A DNA stretch of 11,955 bases from Mailhella sp. (GCA_020024815.1 JAHHTE010000048.1:1-11955), one strand, 5' to 3'; counted from the first letter of the stretch, positions 1-6,101 are shown. The notes: generated by a model not told the origin, from the letters alone. Program-made: numbers and translations.

Positions 1-30
1 CTAAAACCCCCTTTCAAAACTTTTTAATTC

Positions 31-60
31 AACCTCTCTTTTGCGTGCAAAAGAGAGGTT
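31..60. terminator. Perfect 14-bp hairpin, probable terminator of a gene left of the window
   Basis: Positions 31-44 are the exact reverse complement of 47-60 (arms start AACCTCTCTTTTGC), with a tiny loop. The plus-strand side is followed by a T-rich stretch (GTTGTTTTAAATT), so it could end a plus-strand transcript entering from the left. The preceding bases 1-25 (CCCCCTTTCAAAACTTTTT-like) resemble the DNA flanking the hairpins near 6050 and 8750 in this window. No gene is visible left of it, so the role is inferred from structure alone. Confidence 0.5.
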
Positions 61-222
61 GTTGTTTTAAATTGGGGTGTTGAATTAAGTTAGTTAACGT
101 TAATTGCTAGTAATGGAAATAAAATATATGTAATGCATAGAGTAAAAGAACTTATATTTAATATACAATAACTAATTTTTTTATTTTTTGAGAGAAAAGA
201 TTTTTATTTATGCATTAAAATA
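61..222. other. AT-rich intergenic DNA without a recognisable gene
   Basis: I see no open reading frame of meaningful length and no RNA fold here. There is a short palindrome TTAACGTTAA at 94-103 and long A/T runs. Part of it may be 3' flank of whatever lies left of the window. Confidence 0.5.
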
Positions 223-268
223 GGCAAATTTATTGAAACTTGTTTCAATAAATTTGCCTGATTGAGGG
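223..268. repeat. 17-bp perfect hairpin carrying a dispersed intergenic repeat
   Basis: Positions 223-239 are the exact reverse complement of 242-258 with only TT between them; an extra A-T pair at 222/259 extends the stem. Bases 241-268, read on the minus strand, match 8708-8735 on the plus strand at 26 of 28 positions (shared core AAATTTATTGAAACA), so this is one of two copies of a short intergenic repeat in the window. The hairpin lies downstream of the tracrRNA terminator in the tracrRNA's direction. It may act as a backup terminator or be a small dispersed element. Confidence 0.6.
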
Positions 269-273
269 GGGGT

Positions 274-292
274 GGGGGAAATCATTTCCCCC
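274..292. repeat. G-run/C-run palindrome (GGGGGAAAT...ATTTCCCCC)
   Basis: Positions 274-282 and 284-292 are inverted copies around a single C; a realistic hairpin pairs GGGGGAA with TTCCCCC around ATCAT. It belongs to the same compositional family as the hairpins at 6062-6101 and 8759-8794. It sits just beyond the tracrRNA T-run. Confidence 0.5.
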
Positions 293-295
293 AAA

Positions 296-325
296 GAAAA
301 AAAGAAAGCCCATATAGGGCTTTCT
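296..325 (-). terminator. Rho-independent terminator of tracrRNA
   Basis: On the minus strand the stem AGAAAGCCC - TATAT - GGGCTTTCT is followed directly by TTTTTTCTTT. The stem doubles as the last hairpin of the tracrRNA, as is usual in type II systems. Confidence 0.85.
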
Positions 326-360
326 AAATTTTACATATAATTTCAAAAGAAATTATATTT

Positions 361-392
361 GTTTTATTGCCTATCTAATTTAATCCTGCTAA
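361..392 (-). repeat. tracrRNA anti-repeat (degenerate copy of the CRISPR repeat)
   Basis: On the minus strand 392-361 reads TTAGCAGGATTAAATT and onward, identical to the array repeat over 26 bases, then lacks one G and ends TAAAAC like the repeat. Such near-complete identity allows an almost uninterrupted crRNA:tracrRNA duplex with one bulged C on the crRNA side. Its orientation shows that functional crRNAs must be transcribed from the minus strand of the array. Confidence 0.92.
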
Positions 393-395
393 GAT
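367..395 (+). promoter_or_regulatory. Candidate cas9 promoter inside the anti-repeat
   Basis: The plus strand reads TTGCCT (367-372), a 17-base spacer, then TAAGAT (390-395) preceded by TGC, an extended -10. The same arrangement, TTGCCT-N17-TAAAAC, is present in every array repeat in crRNA orientation, so the anti-repeat appears to have kept the repeat-embedded promoter, here facing cas9. Expected start near 402 would give a leader of about 50 nt before the cas9 ATG. This is inference from sequence match only. Confidence 0.5.
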
Positions 396-410
396 AAATC
401 AGACATAAAC

Positions 411-439
411 TATATAACAAAGAAATAAAAAGAGTGCAA
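411..439 (-). promoter_or_regulatory. Candidate tracrRNA promoter
   Basis: On the minus strand TTGCAC (439-434), exactly 17 bases, then TATATA (416-411) preceded by TGT, giving an extended -10. Predicted start is about 404, just before the anti-repeat. The -35 box overlaps the cas9 ribosome binding site at 438-444, and the candidate cas9 promoter lies inside the tracrRNA transcribed region, so the two units are back to back and may interfere. Confidence 0.6.
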
Positions 440-444
440 GGGGA
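438..444 (+). promoter_or_regulatory. cas9 ribosome binding site deciding the start codon
   Basis: AAGGGGA at 438-444 lies 7 bases before ATG at 452. It fixes the start at 452 rather than the in-frame GTG at 434, which has no such site and would lie upstream of this Shine-Dalgarno sequence. Confidence 0.8.
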
Positions 445-451
445 AATTATT

Positions 452-3400
452 ATGGGTTTACGATATGTTTTAGGAATAGATTTAGGAATAAGTTCAATAG
501 GAACAGCACTTTTTAAGATAAAGCCAGAGGCAACGGATTTAAATGATATTGATTCTTTTGAAAGTATTTTAGATGCAGGTGTTCGTATTTGTTCATGTCC
601 TGAGGGTGCAGAGGCTAGACGTATAGCACGAAACCAAAGAACTCATAAAAAACATAAAAAATTAAGAAAGGCACAATTAACAAAATTATTACAAGAATAT
701 GGGTTATTACCTTTAAATAAATCAGATATAGAGCTTGGTTTGCGTTCAAGTCCTTATGCTTTGCGAGCAAAAGCAATGCAAGAGCCATTGCAAAATCCTT
801 TTGAACTTGGTTTTTGTATAATGAATATAGCAAAACTTCGTGGAGCTGGTTTTATAGATGAAAATGAAGAAGATGAAACGTCATCATCAGTAACTAATAG
901 ATATACTTTATTAGAAAATATATTAAAACAAGAAAAACTAACATTATCGGAATTTTTAGCAAAGCATTTAAAAGAAAATGAATGTGTGCGTCAGCGTAAG
1001 GAATTTTTGGAAACAAAGGTTAAATTTTCAGTACCACGTTATTTAGTAAAAAAGGATTTTCATGCATTAATGCAAAATCAGGCAAAGAATTTTTTTATAA
1101 CGGAAGAACAAATAAAAGCAATTTATCATATAATTTTTATGGATTTTCCAAAAGCACCGTATGCTAATGCACCTTGTTCGTTATTACCAGATTCAGGAAA
1201 TAGACTTCCAAAAATGCATAGATTAGCAGAATATGCAAGAATATATCAACAATGTAATAATATTCGTTATAAAACCCAGCAAGAAACAAAAGCCTTAACC
1301 AAAGAAATGCGAGATGCATTAGTAGCAATACTTATCCAAGGGGAGGGATTAACCAAAAAACGCATAAAAGATGTATTACAAAAATACACAGATGAGAAAA
1401 TTCTAACAACAAATAATTTTGTTCAAGATGAAGAAGTAAAAGCGATAAAACCATTTGCATTGATAAAAGCGTTTAAGGATATTCCAAGTTTTTGGCAATT
1501 ATCAGAAGAAGAACAAGATTCATTGATTGAATTTATAGCAGATCCAATTAATACGGAAATAAATACAGCAAAACCAGTTTTGTATGATGAAGAAACATTT
1601 TTAGCTCGTTGTATGGAGAAATTAAATCTTACAGGTATAGAAGGCGAGCAAAAAATGTATGCATGTCTGAATGCTCTTCCCAAAGATAGAACCATGTTGG
1701 GTAAAAAAGCAACCCAAGCAATTCTTGAGAAATTAAAAGAAGGAATAATAAAAGATACTGTATGGGTAGCCCCAACCTATTACGATACAGTAAAAGCTTG
1801 TGAATTTAAAGGAATAGCAGTAAAGCAACAACACTTTGAAAATCTTCCTTATTATGGAGAAGTATTGCCTCATGCCATTTTGCCAATTCACCCTTGGCAT
1901 TTAGAAAGAACAGTAAAAGAAGAACGAATAGGGCGTGTAGCTAATCCCGTAGTGCATAGTATTTTAAATCAACTTCGTAAAGTTGTGAATGAAATTATAA
2001 GCTTATATGGTAAGCCAGAAATGATAAAATTAGAAGTTGCGAGAGATTTTGGTTTATCAAAAATAAAACGCGAAAAGTTAATACGTGAACAATTACAAAA
2101 TGAAAAAAATAATTTACGGATAGATAAAGAATTAGAAAAATATCATTATGCAATAACATCAACCAATAGATTAAAATATAAATTATGGGAAAGTCAAAAT
2201 AAAAAAGACATTTATACACAAGAAACAATCCAAGTAACGAATTTTATGTCTTATGAAATAGATCATATTATTCCACAATCAGCTGGAGGCACAAATACAC
2301 TTTCAAATTTAGTTTTGACGCGAGTAAATAATCTTAAAAGTGATAGTTTTGCGTATGATTTTATTCAATCTAATTTTAGTGAACATTGGGAAGCAATAAA
2401 GAAAGATTTAGAAATCATGCCCAAAAATAAAGCATGGCGATTTACAGCAGAAGCCAAAGAAAATTTTTGCCTTCATGGTGATGAATTAGATGAAAATTAT
2501 GCAGATAGACGCTTGCAAGACACACGCTATATGACAAAAATAGCTCTTCAATATTTGCAATGTATTTGTTCAAATATTTTGGCTATTCGTGGTTCTATGA
2601 CAGCACAATTAAGAACAGCATGGCAATTATCAGGTATAGAATTTGAGCTTATGGGTTTAAATGTTCCACGTCATCAAATAAATAAAGAAACAGGGGAAGT
2701 TTATTATGTTGATGGTGAACCAAAAATAAATTCTGATTGGGAGGCAAAACCTCGCATAGATCATAGACATCATGCATTAGATGCTATTGTTTTATGTGCC
2801 ATTACGCGTTCTTTGGCTCAAAAAATGTATAAAGCAAGTAAAAGAAATCAAAAATTAGATATAGGCTTACTTTCTGTACCATTTATTCATTCTTCAGCCT
2901 ATCCAAAAGAAAAGGATTTTAGACATATAGTAATAGATACTTTGAAAAATATAAAAATATCCCATAAAGCAGAGCATGATACAAATACAAAATTACATAA
3001 TGAAACAGCCATGCGAGTATTAGATTATGATTCAAAAAGTAATTTATATGTAGCAATGTATATGCGTTCTTTAGAAAATATTGATAGTTTTTCAAAGTTA
3101 GAAAAAATAGCCGTAGAAGAAAAATTGGGCGATAGTAAAAAAATACAACAAAGTAGAATACGTTGTGCCACAATCATAAAAGCAGTAAAAGCACAAAAAT
3201 TTGCAGCAGAAGAAAGCCTTATACAAAAAAATGCAGAATATAAAGAACAAGGTAAAAAAGAGATAAAAATAACAGAACAAAGTTTAGTACAAGAAGCAAT
3301 ACGTCTTGCAAATGTAGGAAAAAAATATCCTGTAATTGAAAAAATAGGGCTTGTTAACATTAAAGAAAACCAACAATGTGGGTATAAACCTGATAGTAAT

Positions 3401-3877
3401 CACCGAGTAGATTTTTTTGTCTATACAGAAGGTAAAGAAAAAGGAAAAATAGGCTGGGAATGTATTAAAAGTATTGATGCAGCAAATCCACATTTTAAAC
3501 CACAATGGCAAGAAAATGCAAAATTACTTTGGAGTGTATGCAAAGGAGATTTACTTGAATTACGCTTAAATCAAGATCTAATTGAAAAATATCATATTCC
3601 TATGGCATTTTTATACAAAAATGAACAAAATGAAGATATTATGCTTGCAAAGGTTTTAAAATTTAGTTCTGGAAATATGGTTGTTGTATCTTGTTTTGAT
3701 GCAAGACAGGGAACAGCAAATGCAAATAAAATAGATAAAGAAAGTTTTACCTTATGGACAAGTGGTGGTAATGGGCTAAAAACATTTTGTATAATGCAAG
3801 CTCGCAAAGTTCTTTTAACGCCTTTTGGTAAAATTCGTAAAAAAGAAAAGAAGCTTTGGAATGGCAAGAAAGTATAA
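452..3877 (+). CDS. cas9: Cas9 RNA-guided endonuclease, type II-C, 1141 aa
   Basis: Effector nuclease that, with crRNA and tracrRNA, cuts invading DNA. Domains in order: RuvC-I at the N-terminus (LGIDLG, catalytic D10); arginine/lysine-rich bridge helix about 54-86 (AEARRIARNQRTHKKHKKLR); the alpha-helical recognition lobe about 87-500; RuvC-II with E528 (IKLEVARDF); HNH with YEIDHIIPQS, D604 and general base H605, and metal-site N626/N627 in TRVNNLKSD; RuvC-III with H774 and D777 (HHALDAIV); then the C-terminal wedge and PAM-interacting region, with a basic tail. All nuclease residues are present, so it should be active. The length is at the upper end for compact II-C Cas9s. The ATG at 452 has a strong ribosome binding site. 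The last 17 bases overlap cas2. No csn2 or cas4 neighbour is present in the window, which supports II-C. Confidence 0.97.
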   Translation: MGLRYVLGIDLGISSIGTALFKIKPEATDLNDIDSFESILDAGVRICSCPEGAEARRIARNQRTHKKHKKLRKAQLTKLLQEYGLLPLNKSDIELGLRSSPYALRAKAMQEPLQNPFELGFCIMNIAKLRGAGFIDENEEDETSSSVTNRYTLLENILKQEKLTLSEFLAKHLKENECVRQRKEFLETKVKFSVPRYLVKKDFHALMQNQAKNFFITEEQIKAIYHIIFMDFPKAPYANAPCSLLPDSGNRLPKMHRLAEYARIYQQCNNIRYKTQQETKALTKEMRDALVAILIQGEGLTKKRIKDVLQKYTDEKILTTNNFVQDEEVKAIKPFALIKAFKDIPSFWQLSEEEQDSLIEFIADPINTEINTAKPVLYDEETFLARCMEKLNLTGIEGEQKMYACLNALPKDRTMLGKKATQAILEKLKEGIIKDTVWVAPTYYDTVKACEFKGIAVKQQHFENLPYYGEVLPHAILPIHPWHLERTVKEERIGRVANPVVHSILNQLRKVVNEIISLYGKPEMIKLEVARDFGLSKIKREKLIREQLQNEKNNLRIDKELEKYHYAITSTNRLKYKLWESQNKKDIYTQETIQVTNFMSYEIDHIIPQSAGGTNTLSNLVLTRVNNLKSDSFAYDFIQSNFSEHWEAIKKDLEIMPKNKAWRFTAEAKENFCLHGDELDENYADRRLQDTRYMTKIALQYLQCICSNILAIRGSMTAQLRTAWQLSGIEFELMGLNVPRHQINKETGEVYYVDGEPKINSDWEAKPRIDHRHHALDAIVLCAITRSLAQKMYKASKRNQKLDIGLLSVPFIHSSAYPKEKDFRHIVIDTLKNIKISHKAEHDTNTKLHNETAMRVLDYDSKSNLYVAMYMRSLENIDSFSKLEKIAVEEKLGDSKKIQQSRIRCATIIKAVKAQKFAAEESLIQKNAEYKEQGKKEIKITEQSLVQEAIRLANVGKKYPVIEKIGLVNIKENQQCGYKPDSNHRVDFFVYTEGKEKGKIGWECIKSIDAANPHFKPQWQENAKLLWSVCKGDLLELRLNQDLIEKYHIPMAFLYKNEQNEDIMLAKVLKFSSGNMVVVSCFDARQGTANANKIDKESFTLWTSGGNGLKTFCIMQARKVLLTPFGKIRKKEKKLWNGKKV

Positions 3878-4226
3878 AAAAGAAAATCAACCAACACAAT
3901 ATTCTATTATGTGGCTTATAGTAATGTTTGATTTACCAGTGGTAACGCAAAAACAAATGCGAATAGCAACAAAATTTAGAAATAGTTTGCTAGAATTAGG
4001 CTTTATGCGTAAGCAATTTTCTGTTTATATGCGTCATTGTGAAAATATGCTTGCAGCAGAAAATATGGCAAAAAAAGTAGGACAATGTTTAACTGATGAA
4101 GGAAACGTTTCTATTTTCTTTCTTACGGATAGACAATATGGATTAACAAGAAATTACTATGGAAAGAAAAAACAAAAAAATGAACAAAAAGAATTACAAA
4201 AAATGGAACAATTATTTCTTTTTTAA
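3861..4226 (+). CDS. cas2: Cas2, adaptation complex subunit, 121 aa
   Basis: Cas2 forms the dimeric core of the Cas1-Cas2 integrase that inserts new spacers. The ferredoxin-like start IMWLIVMFDLP carries the conserved Asp (D24); FSVYMRHCEN and VSIFFLTDRQYG follow the type II Cas2 pattern. I choose ATG 3861, which overlaps the end of cas9 by 17 bases and suggests translational coupling; the frame stays open upstream to a TTG at 3825, and ATG 3909 (MWLIV) is possible but would trim the conserved YSIMW lead. No strong ribosome binding site is seen. The 3' end overlaps the 3' end of cas1, on the other strand, by 15 bases. The lysine/glutamine-rich C-terminus (about 96-115) is probably flexible. 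Confidence 0.93.
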   Translation: MARKYKKENQPTQYSIMWLIVMFDLPVVTQKQMRIATKFRNSLLELGFMRKQFSVYMRHCENMLAAENMAKKVGQCLTDEGNVSIFFLTDRQYGLTRNYYGKKKQKNEQKELQKMEQLFLF

Positions 4227-5135
4227 TGAAGGATAATTGATTATAGCACGCTTTGTTTCATAGCTTTTATAAATTGCTTGAGCAACTTTTAAAGCAATGG
4301 GCATAAGCGTGCTTTCTTCCTCATTAATATAAAGAGGGCTTTGTAAAATAGTAGAAATATGTCTTTTATCTTGAGGAGTTAAATATAATTCTTCTTTTTC
4401 TTTATTTTTTATTTGTTCATACACTAAACAATCCACAAAAGGGCGAAAAGGTTCCATTATATCATCAGCAAGACAAAATGCATTATATTGATTATGATGA
4501 TGTACCCCAAACATAGGTAATAATCCATTGGCACATACTGCTCTTGCACAAATAGCTCGTACAATAGCATATCCATAATTTAAAAATGCATTAATTCCAT
4601 TTTCTTCAGTATTACGATAAAAATTTTTGCCAAATAAAGCTTGCCAATATATTTTAGCTGCTTGTGCTTCTTTATTATCACTATCACCAGAACGTACACG
4701 TTGTACTAAAAATTTTAACGTTTCAATATCTTTTTTTACGGTTTTATTTTGTGGTAAAATACATTTTTCTAAGGCTTGAGTTTGATTTTTTATTTTAGCA
4801 ATAATTATTTGTTGCCATATTTGTTTTTTTATTGTTGTACTGGCTTTTATTTGCTCTTCTGCTATTGATAACTGTCTGTAATGGGAATTAACAGGTAATG
4901 CAATAGATATAGGTAAATAATTTTTACCCATAATAAGCACAGGAATATTTTCTTCTCCCAAACAAGATAAAAATTGTTTGCTTAATGTAATTGCAGGAGC
5001 AGTTAACAAAACACAAGCAACCATATCAAGAGCAATAGTGCCAAGAATATTTTCTTGTTCTTTTATACATATATTTTTGTGCTGAATAGAGAGATAACGA
5101 TTATTTTCTGCAATTTCTAAAACATAATTTGCCAT
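4212..5135 (-). CDS. cas1: Cas1 integrase, type II, 307 aa
   Basis: Cas1 is the catalytic subunit of spacer integration, working with Cas2. The N-terminal beta domain (MANYVLEIAENNRYLSI) is the usual type II form; the helical domain carries the metal site: E156 (NKEAQAAKIYW), the HHH cluster 212-214 in FGVHHHNQYNAF, and D224/D225 with E228 in LADDIMEPFRP. Full length, no defects. A good ribosome binding site, GAGGGG, precedes the ATG by 6 bases. It is oriented against cas9-cas2, unlike the usual II-C order cas9-cas1-cas2 on one strand. It starts 120 bases from the array, and the minus-strand crRNA promoters point toward it through two hairpins, so its expression may depend partly on read-through from the array or on its own weak promoter. 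Confidence 0.96.
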   Translation of the reverse strand: MANYVLEIAENNRYLSIQHKNICIKEQENILGTIALDMVACVLLTAPAITLSKQFLSCLGEENIPVLIMGKNYLPISIALPVNSHYRQLSIAEEQIKASTTIKKQIWQQIIIAKIKNQTQALEKCILPQNKTVKKDIETLKFLVQRVRSGDSDNKEAQAAKIYWQALFGKNFYRNTEENGINAFLNYGYAIVRAICARAVCANGLLPMFGVHHHNQYNAFCLADDIMEPFRPFVDCLVYEQIKNKEKEELYLTPQDKRHISTILQSPLYINEEESTLMPIALKVAQAIYKSYETKRAIINYPSLKKK

Positions 5136-5157
5136 ATTTATCCCCTCAAAAAAATAA

Positions 5158-5203
5158 AAAAACTCAAAAAAAGTAAGAAAATATCTTCTTTTTTTGAGTT
5201 TTT
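5158..5203 (-). terminator. 16-bp hairpin with T-rich tail between array and cas1
   Basis: Positions 5158-5173 pair perfectly with 5188-5203 (CTC and GAG core flanked by A/T runs, 14-base loop). On the minus strand the stem is followed by TTTATTTTTTTGAGGGG, that is a U-rich tract that runs directly into the cas1 ribosome binding site. It is well placed to stop minus-strand crRNA transcripts before cas1. Confidence 0.6.
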
Positions 5204-5230
5204 AATACAGTATTTCCTTGAAAAAGTAAA
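5202..5230 (-). promoter_or_regulatory. cas1: Weak candidate cas1 promoter
   Basis: On the minus strand TTTACT (5230-5225), 17 bases, TATTAA (5207-5202). The boxes are poor matches in AT-rich DNA and the start would place the 16-bp hairpin in the cas1 leader, so this is tentative. Confidence 0.22.
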
Positions 5231-5248
5231 TAGTTTCAAGGAAATACT
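5209..5248. repeat. 15-bp perfect hairpin bordering the CRISPR array (leader side)
   Basis: Positions 5209-5223 (AGTATTTCCTTGAAA) are the exact reverse complement of 5234-5248, with a 10-base loop. It ends 7 bases before the first repeat. Its position is that of a leader: next to the array end whose repeats are all perfect and next to cas1. It lacks a T-run on either strand, so it may serve integration or RNA processing rather than termination. Confidence 0.6.
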
Positions 5249-5255
5249 TTGATAA

Positions 5256-6015
5256 GTTTTAGCAGGATTAAATTAGATAGGCAAGTAAAACTTCTTTTCA
5301 ATTTTTCTGTAGTATCTTTTGGTTTTAGCAGGATTAAATTAGATAGGCAAGTAAAACGACCAACCTTGTTTTTTATGCCATTCATTTGTTTTAGCAGGAT
5401 TAAATTAGATAGGCAAGTAAAACTTTGTGTAAATTTGATTCAGCACTTGCTGGGTTTTAGCAGGATTAAATTAGATAGGCAAGTAAAACCTGTTTTTTTA
5501 CTACCTCATCACAAAAGTTGTTTTAGCAGGATTAAATTAGATAGGCAAGTAAAACACTAATTCACTATTTAGTTTACATCTTTTAGTTTTAGCAGGATTA
5601 AATTAGATAGGCAAGTAAAACGTAAACCACCAGTTAAGCTATTAATAAAAGGTTTTAGCAGGATTAAATTAGATAGGCAAGTAAAACGCACTTTCAACTT
5701 TTTCTAATTCTGTTAATGTTTTAGCAGGATTAAATTAGATAGGCAAGTAAAACAATTCTGTTAATATCCCTTCCTTTTCGTCAGTTTTAGCAGGATTAAA
5801 TTAGATAGGCAAGTAAAACATATTATCTTGTTTTGCTGTATACAAAAGGTTTTAGCAGGATTAAATTAGATAGGCAAGTAAAACTGTTTCTAATTCTATC
5901 TTTACTCACTTTTTGTTTTAGCAGGATTAAATTAGATAGGCAAGTAAAACTTAATCCCTGTTAATAAAGAGTCAGTTAAGTTTTAGCAGGATTAAATTAG
6001 ATAGGCAAGTAAAAA
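5256..6015 (-). CRISPR. CRISPR array, 12 repeats of 36 bp and 11 spacers
   Basis: Repeats start at 5256, 5322, 5388, 5454, 5520, 5586, 5652, 5718, 5784, 5849, 5915 and 5980. Eleven are identical; the last (5980-6015) ends AAAAA instead of AAAAC. Plus-strand repeat begins GTTTTAGCAGG and ends GGCAAGTAAAAC; the ends GTTTTA/TAAAAC are inverted copies. Spacers are 30 bp except the ninth (5820-5848) and eleventh (5951-5979), 29 bp. The anti-repeat shows that crRNAs come from the minus strand, so guides run from right to left. The degenerate repeat at the right suggests the old end is at 6015 and new spacers enter beside cas1 at 5256. Transcription then runs from old to new end, a polarity reported for II-C arrays. 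Spacers 7 and 8 overlap by 12 nt. Confidence 0.98.
5980..6008 (-). promoter_or_regulatory. Repeat-embedded crRNA promoter (shown for the outermost repeat; present in all 12)
   Basis: On the minus strand each repeat contains TTGCCT, 17 bases, then TGC-TAAAAC at its very end. The -10 box lies at the repeat/spacer junction, so transcripts would start about 7 bases into the spacer, leaving guides of about 23-24 nt. The layout matches the TGCTACAAT ending of Neisseria meningitidis II-C repeats, where each repeat is known to drive its own crRNA. In the outermost repeat all promoter bases are intact because its single change lies outside the boxes. Confidence 0.6.
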
Positions 6016-6021
6016 CTAGAG

Positions 6022-6101
6022 AACTTTTTAAAGTACTTCGAAAAAGTTTTGAGGGGGAGAGTATGAGAGGGGGGACTTTTTCAAAAGTTTCCCCTCTCAT
6101 A
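6022..6101. terminator. Two hairpins between the array and creD
   Basis: The first pairs AACTTTTT (6022-6029) with AAAAAGTT (6041-6048). The second pairs 6062-6080 (TATGAGAGGGG start) with 6083-6101, a 19-bp stem with only two G-U type mismatches and a TC loop. The second lies about 30 bases past the creD stop and is the likely end of the creD transcript, although no clean T-run follows. The sequence CCCCCTCAAAACTTTTT on the minus strand here recurs in related form at 1-25 and near 8745. Confidence 0.5.

Larger units (their letters stand above)
296..404 (-). ncRNA. Predicted tracrRNA of the type II-C system
   Basis: Read on the minus strand from about 404 to 296, this gives a short 5' lead, then the anti-repeat (392-361), then a 10-bp stem with a UUUU loop (arms 358-349 and 344-335), then a 9-bp stem AGAAAGCCC/GGGCTTTCT (325-317 and 311-303) running into a T-run. 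That is the tracrRNA order: anti-repeat, nexus-like stem, terminator stem. It pairs with crRNA repeats and recruits them to Cas9; RNase III processing is expected from the family. The anti-repeat matches the repeat over 26 contiguous bases plus 6 terminal bases, leaving a single bulged crRNA nucleotide. Ends are inferred from the promoter and terminator, so they could shift by several bases. It is divergent from cas9 and about 50 nt from its start codon. I am confident in identity and strand, less so in exact ends. Confidence 0.88.

Noticed and set aside
94..103. Palindrome TTAACGTTAA as an operator
   Set aside because: Short and alone in AT-rich DNA with no adjacent promoter or gene to regulate.
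434..451. GTG at 434 as the cas9 start
   Set aside because: The Shine-Dalgarno AAGGGGA lies after this GTG and 7 bases before ATG 452, and the family starts at the RuvC-I strand.
2919..3360. Antisense reading frames opposite cas9, and other frames opposite creD and hypF
   Set aside because: They are shadows of strongly conserved genes in AT-rich DNA, rich in Phe/Tyr/Leu, without ribosome binding sites or recognisable motifs.
3825..3860. TTG at 3825 as the cas2 start
   Set aside because: It would add a basic 12-residue lead coded within cas9; ATG 3861 fits Cas2 length and family pattern better.
5249..5560. Open reading frame with repeated FSRIKLDRQVK
   Set aside because: It is a translation of CRISPR repeats and spacers; the repeated peptide is the 36-bp repeat read in frame, not a protein gene.
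5885..5914. Spacer 10 sharing TTTCTAATTCT with spacer 7
   Set aside because: The match is only 11 bases of A/T-rich sequence, and an even longer match to spacer 7 (TTTTTCTAATTCT) occurs by chance in the acylase gene near 7639-7651.
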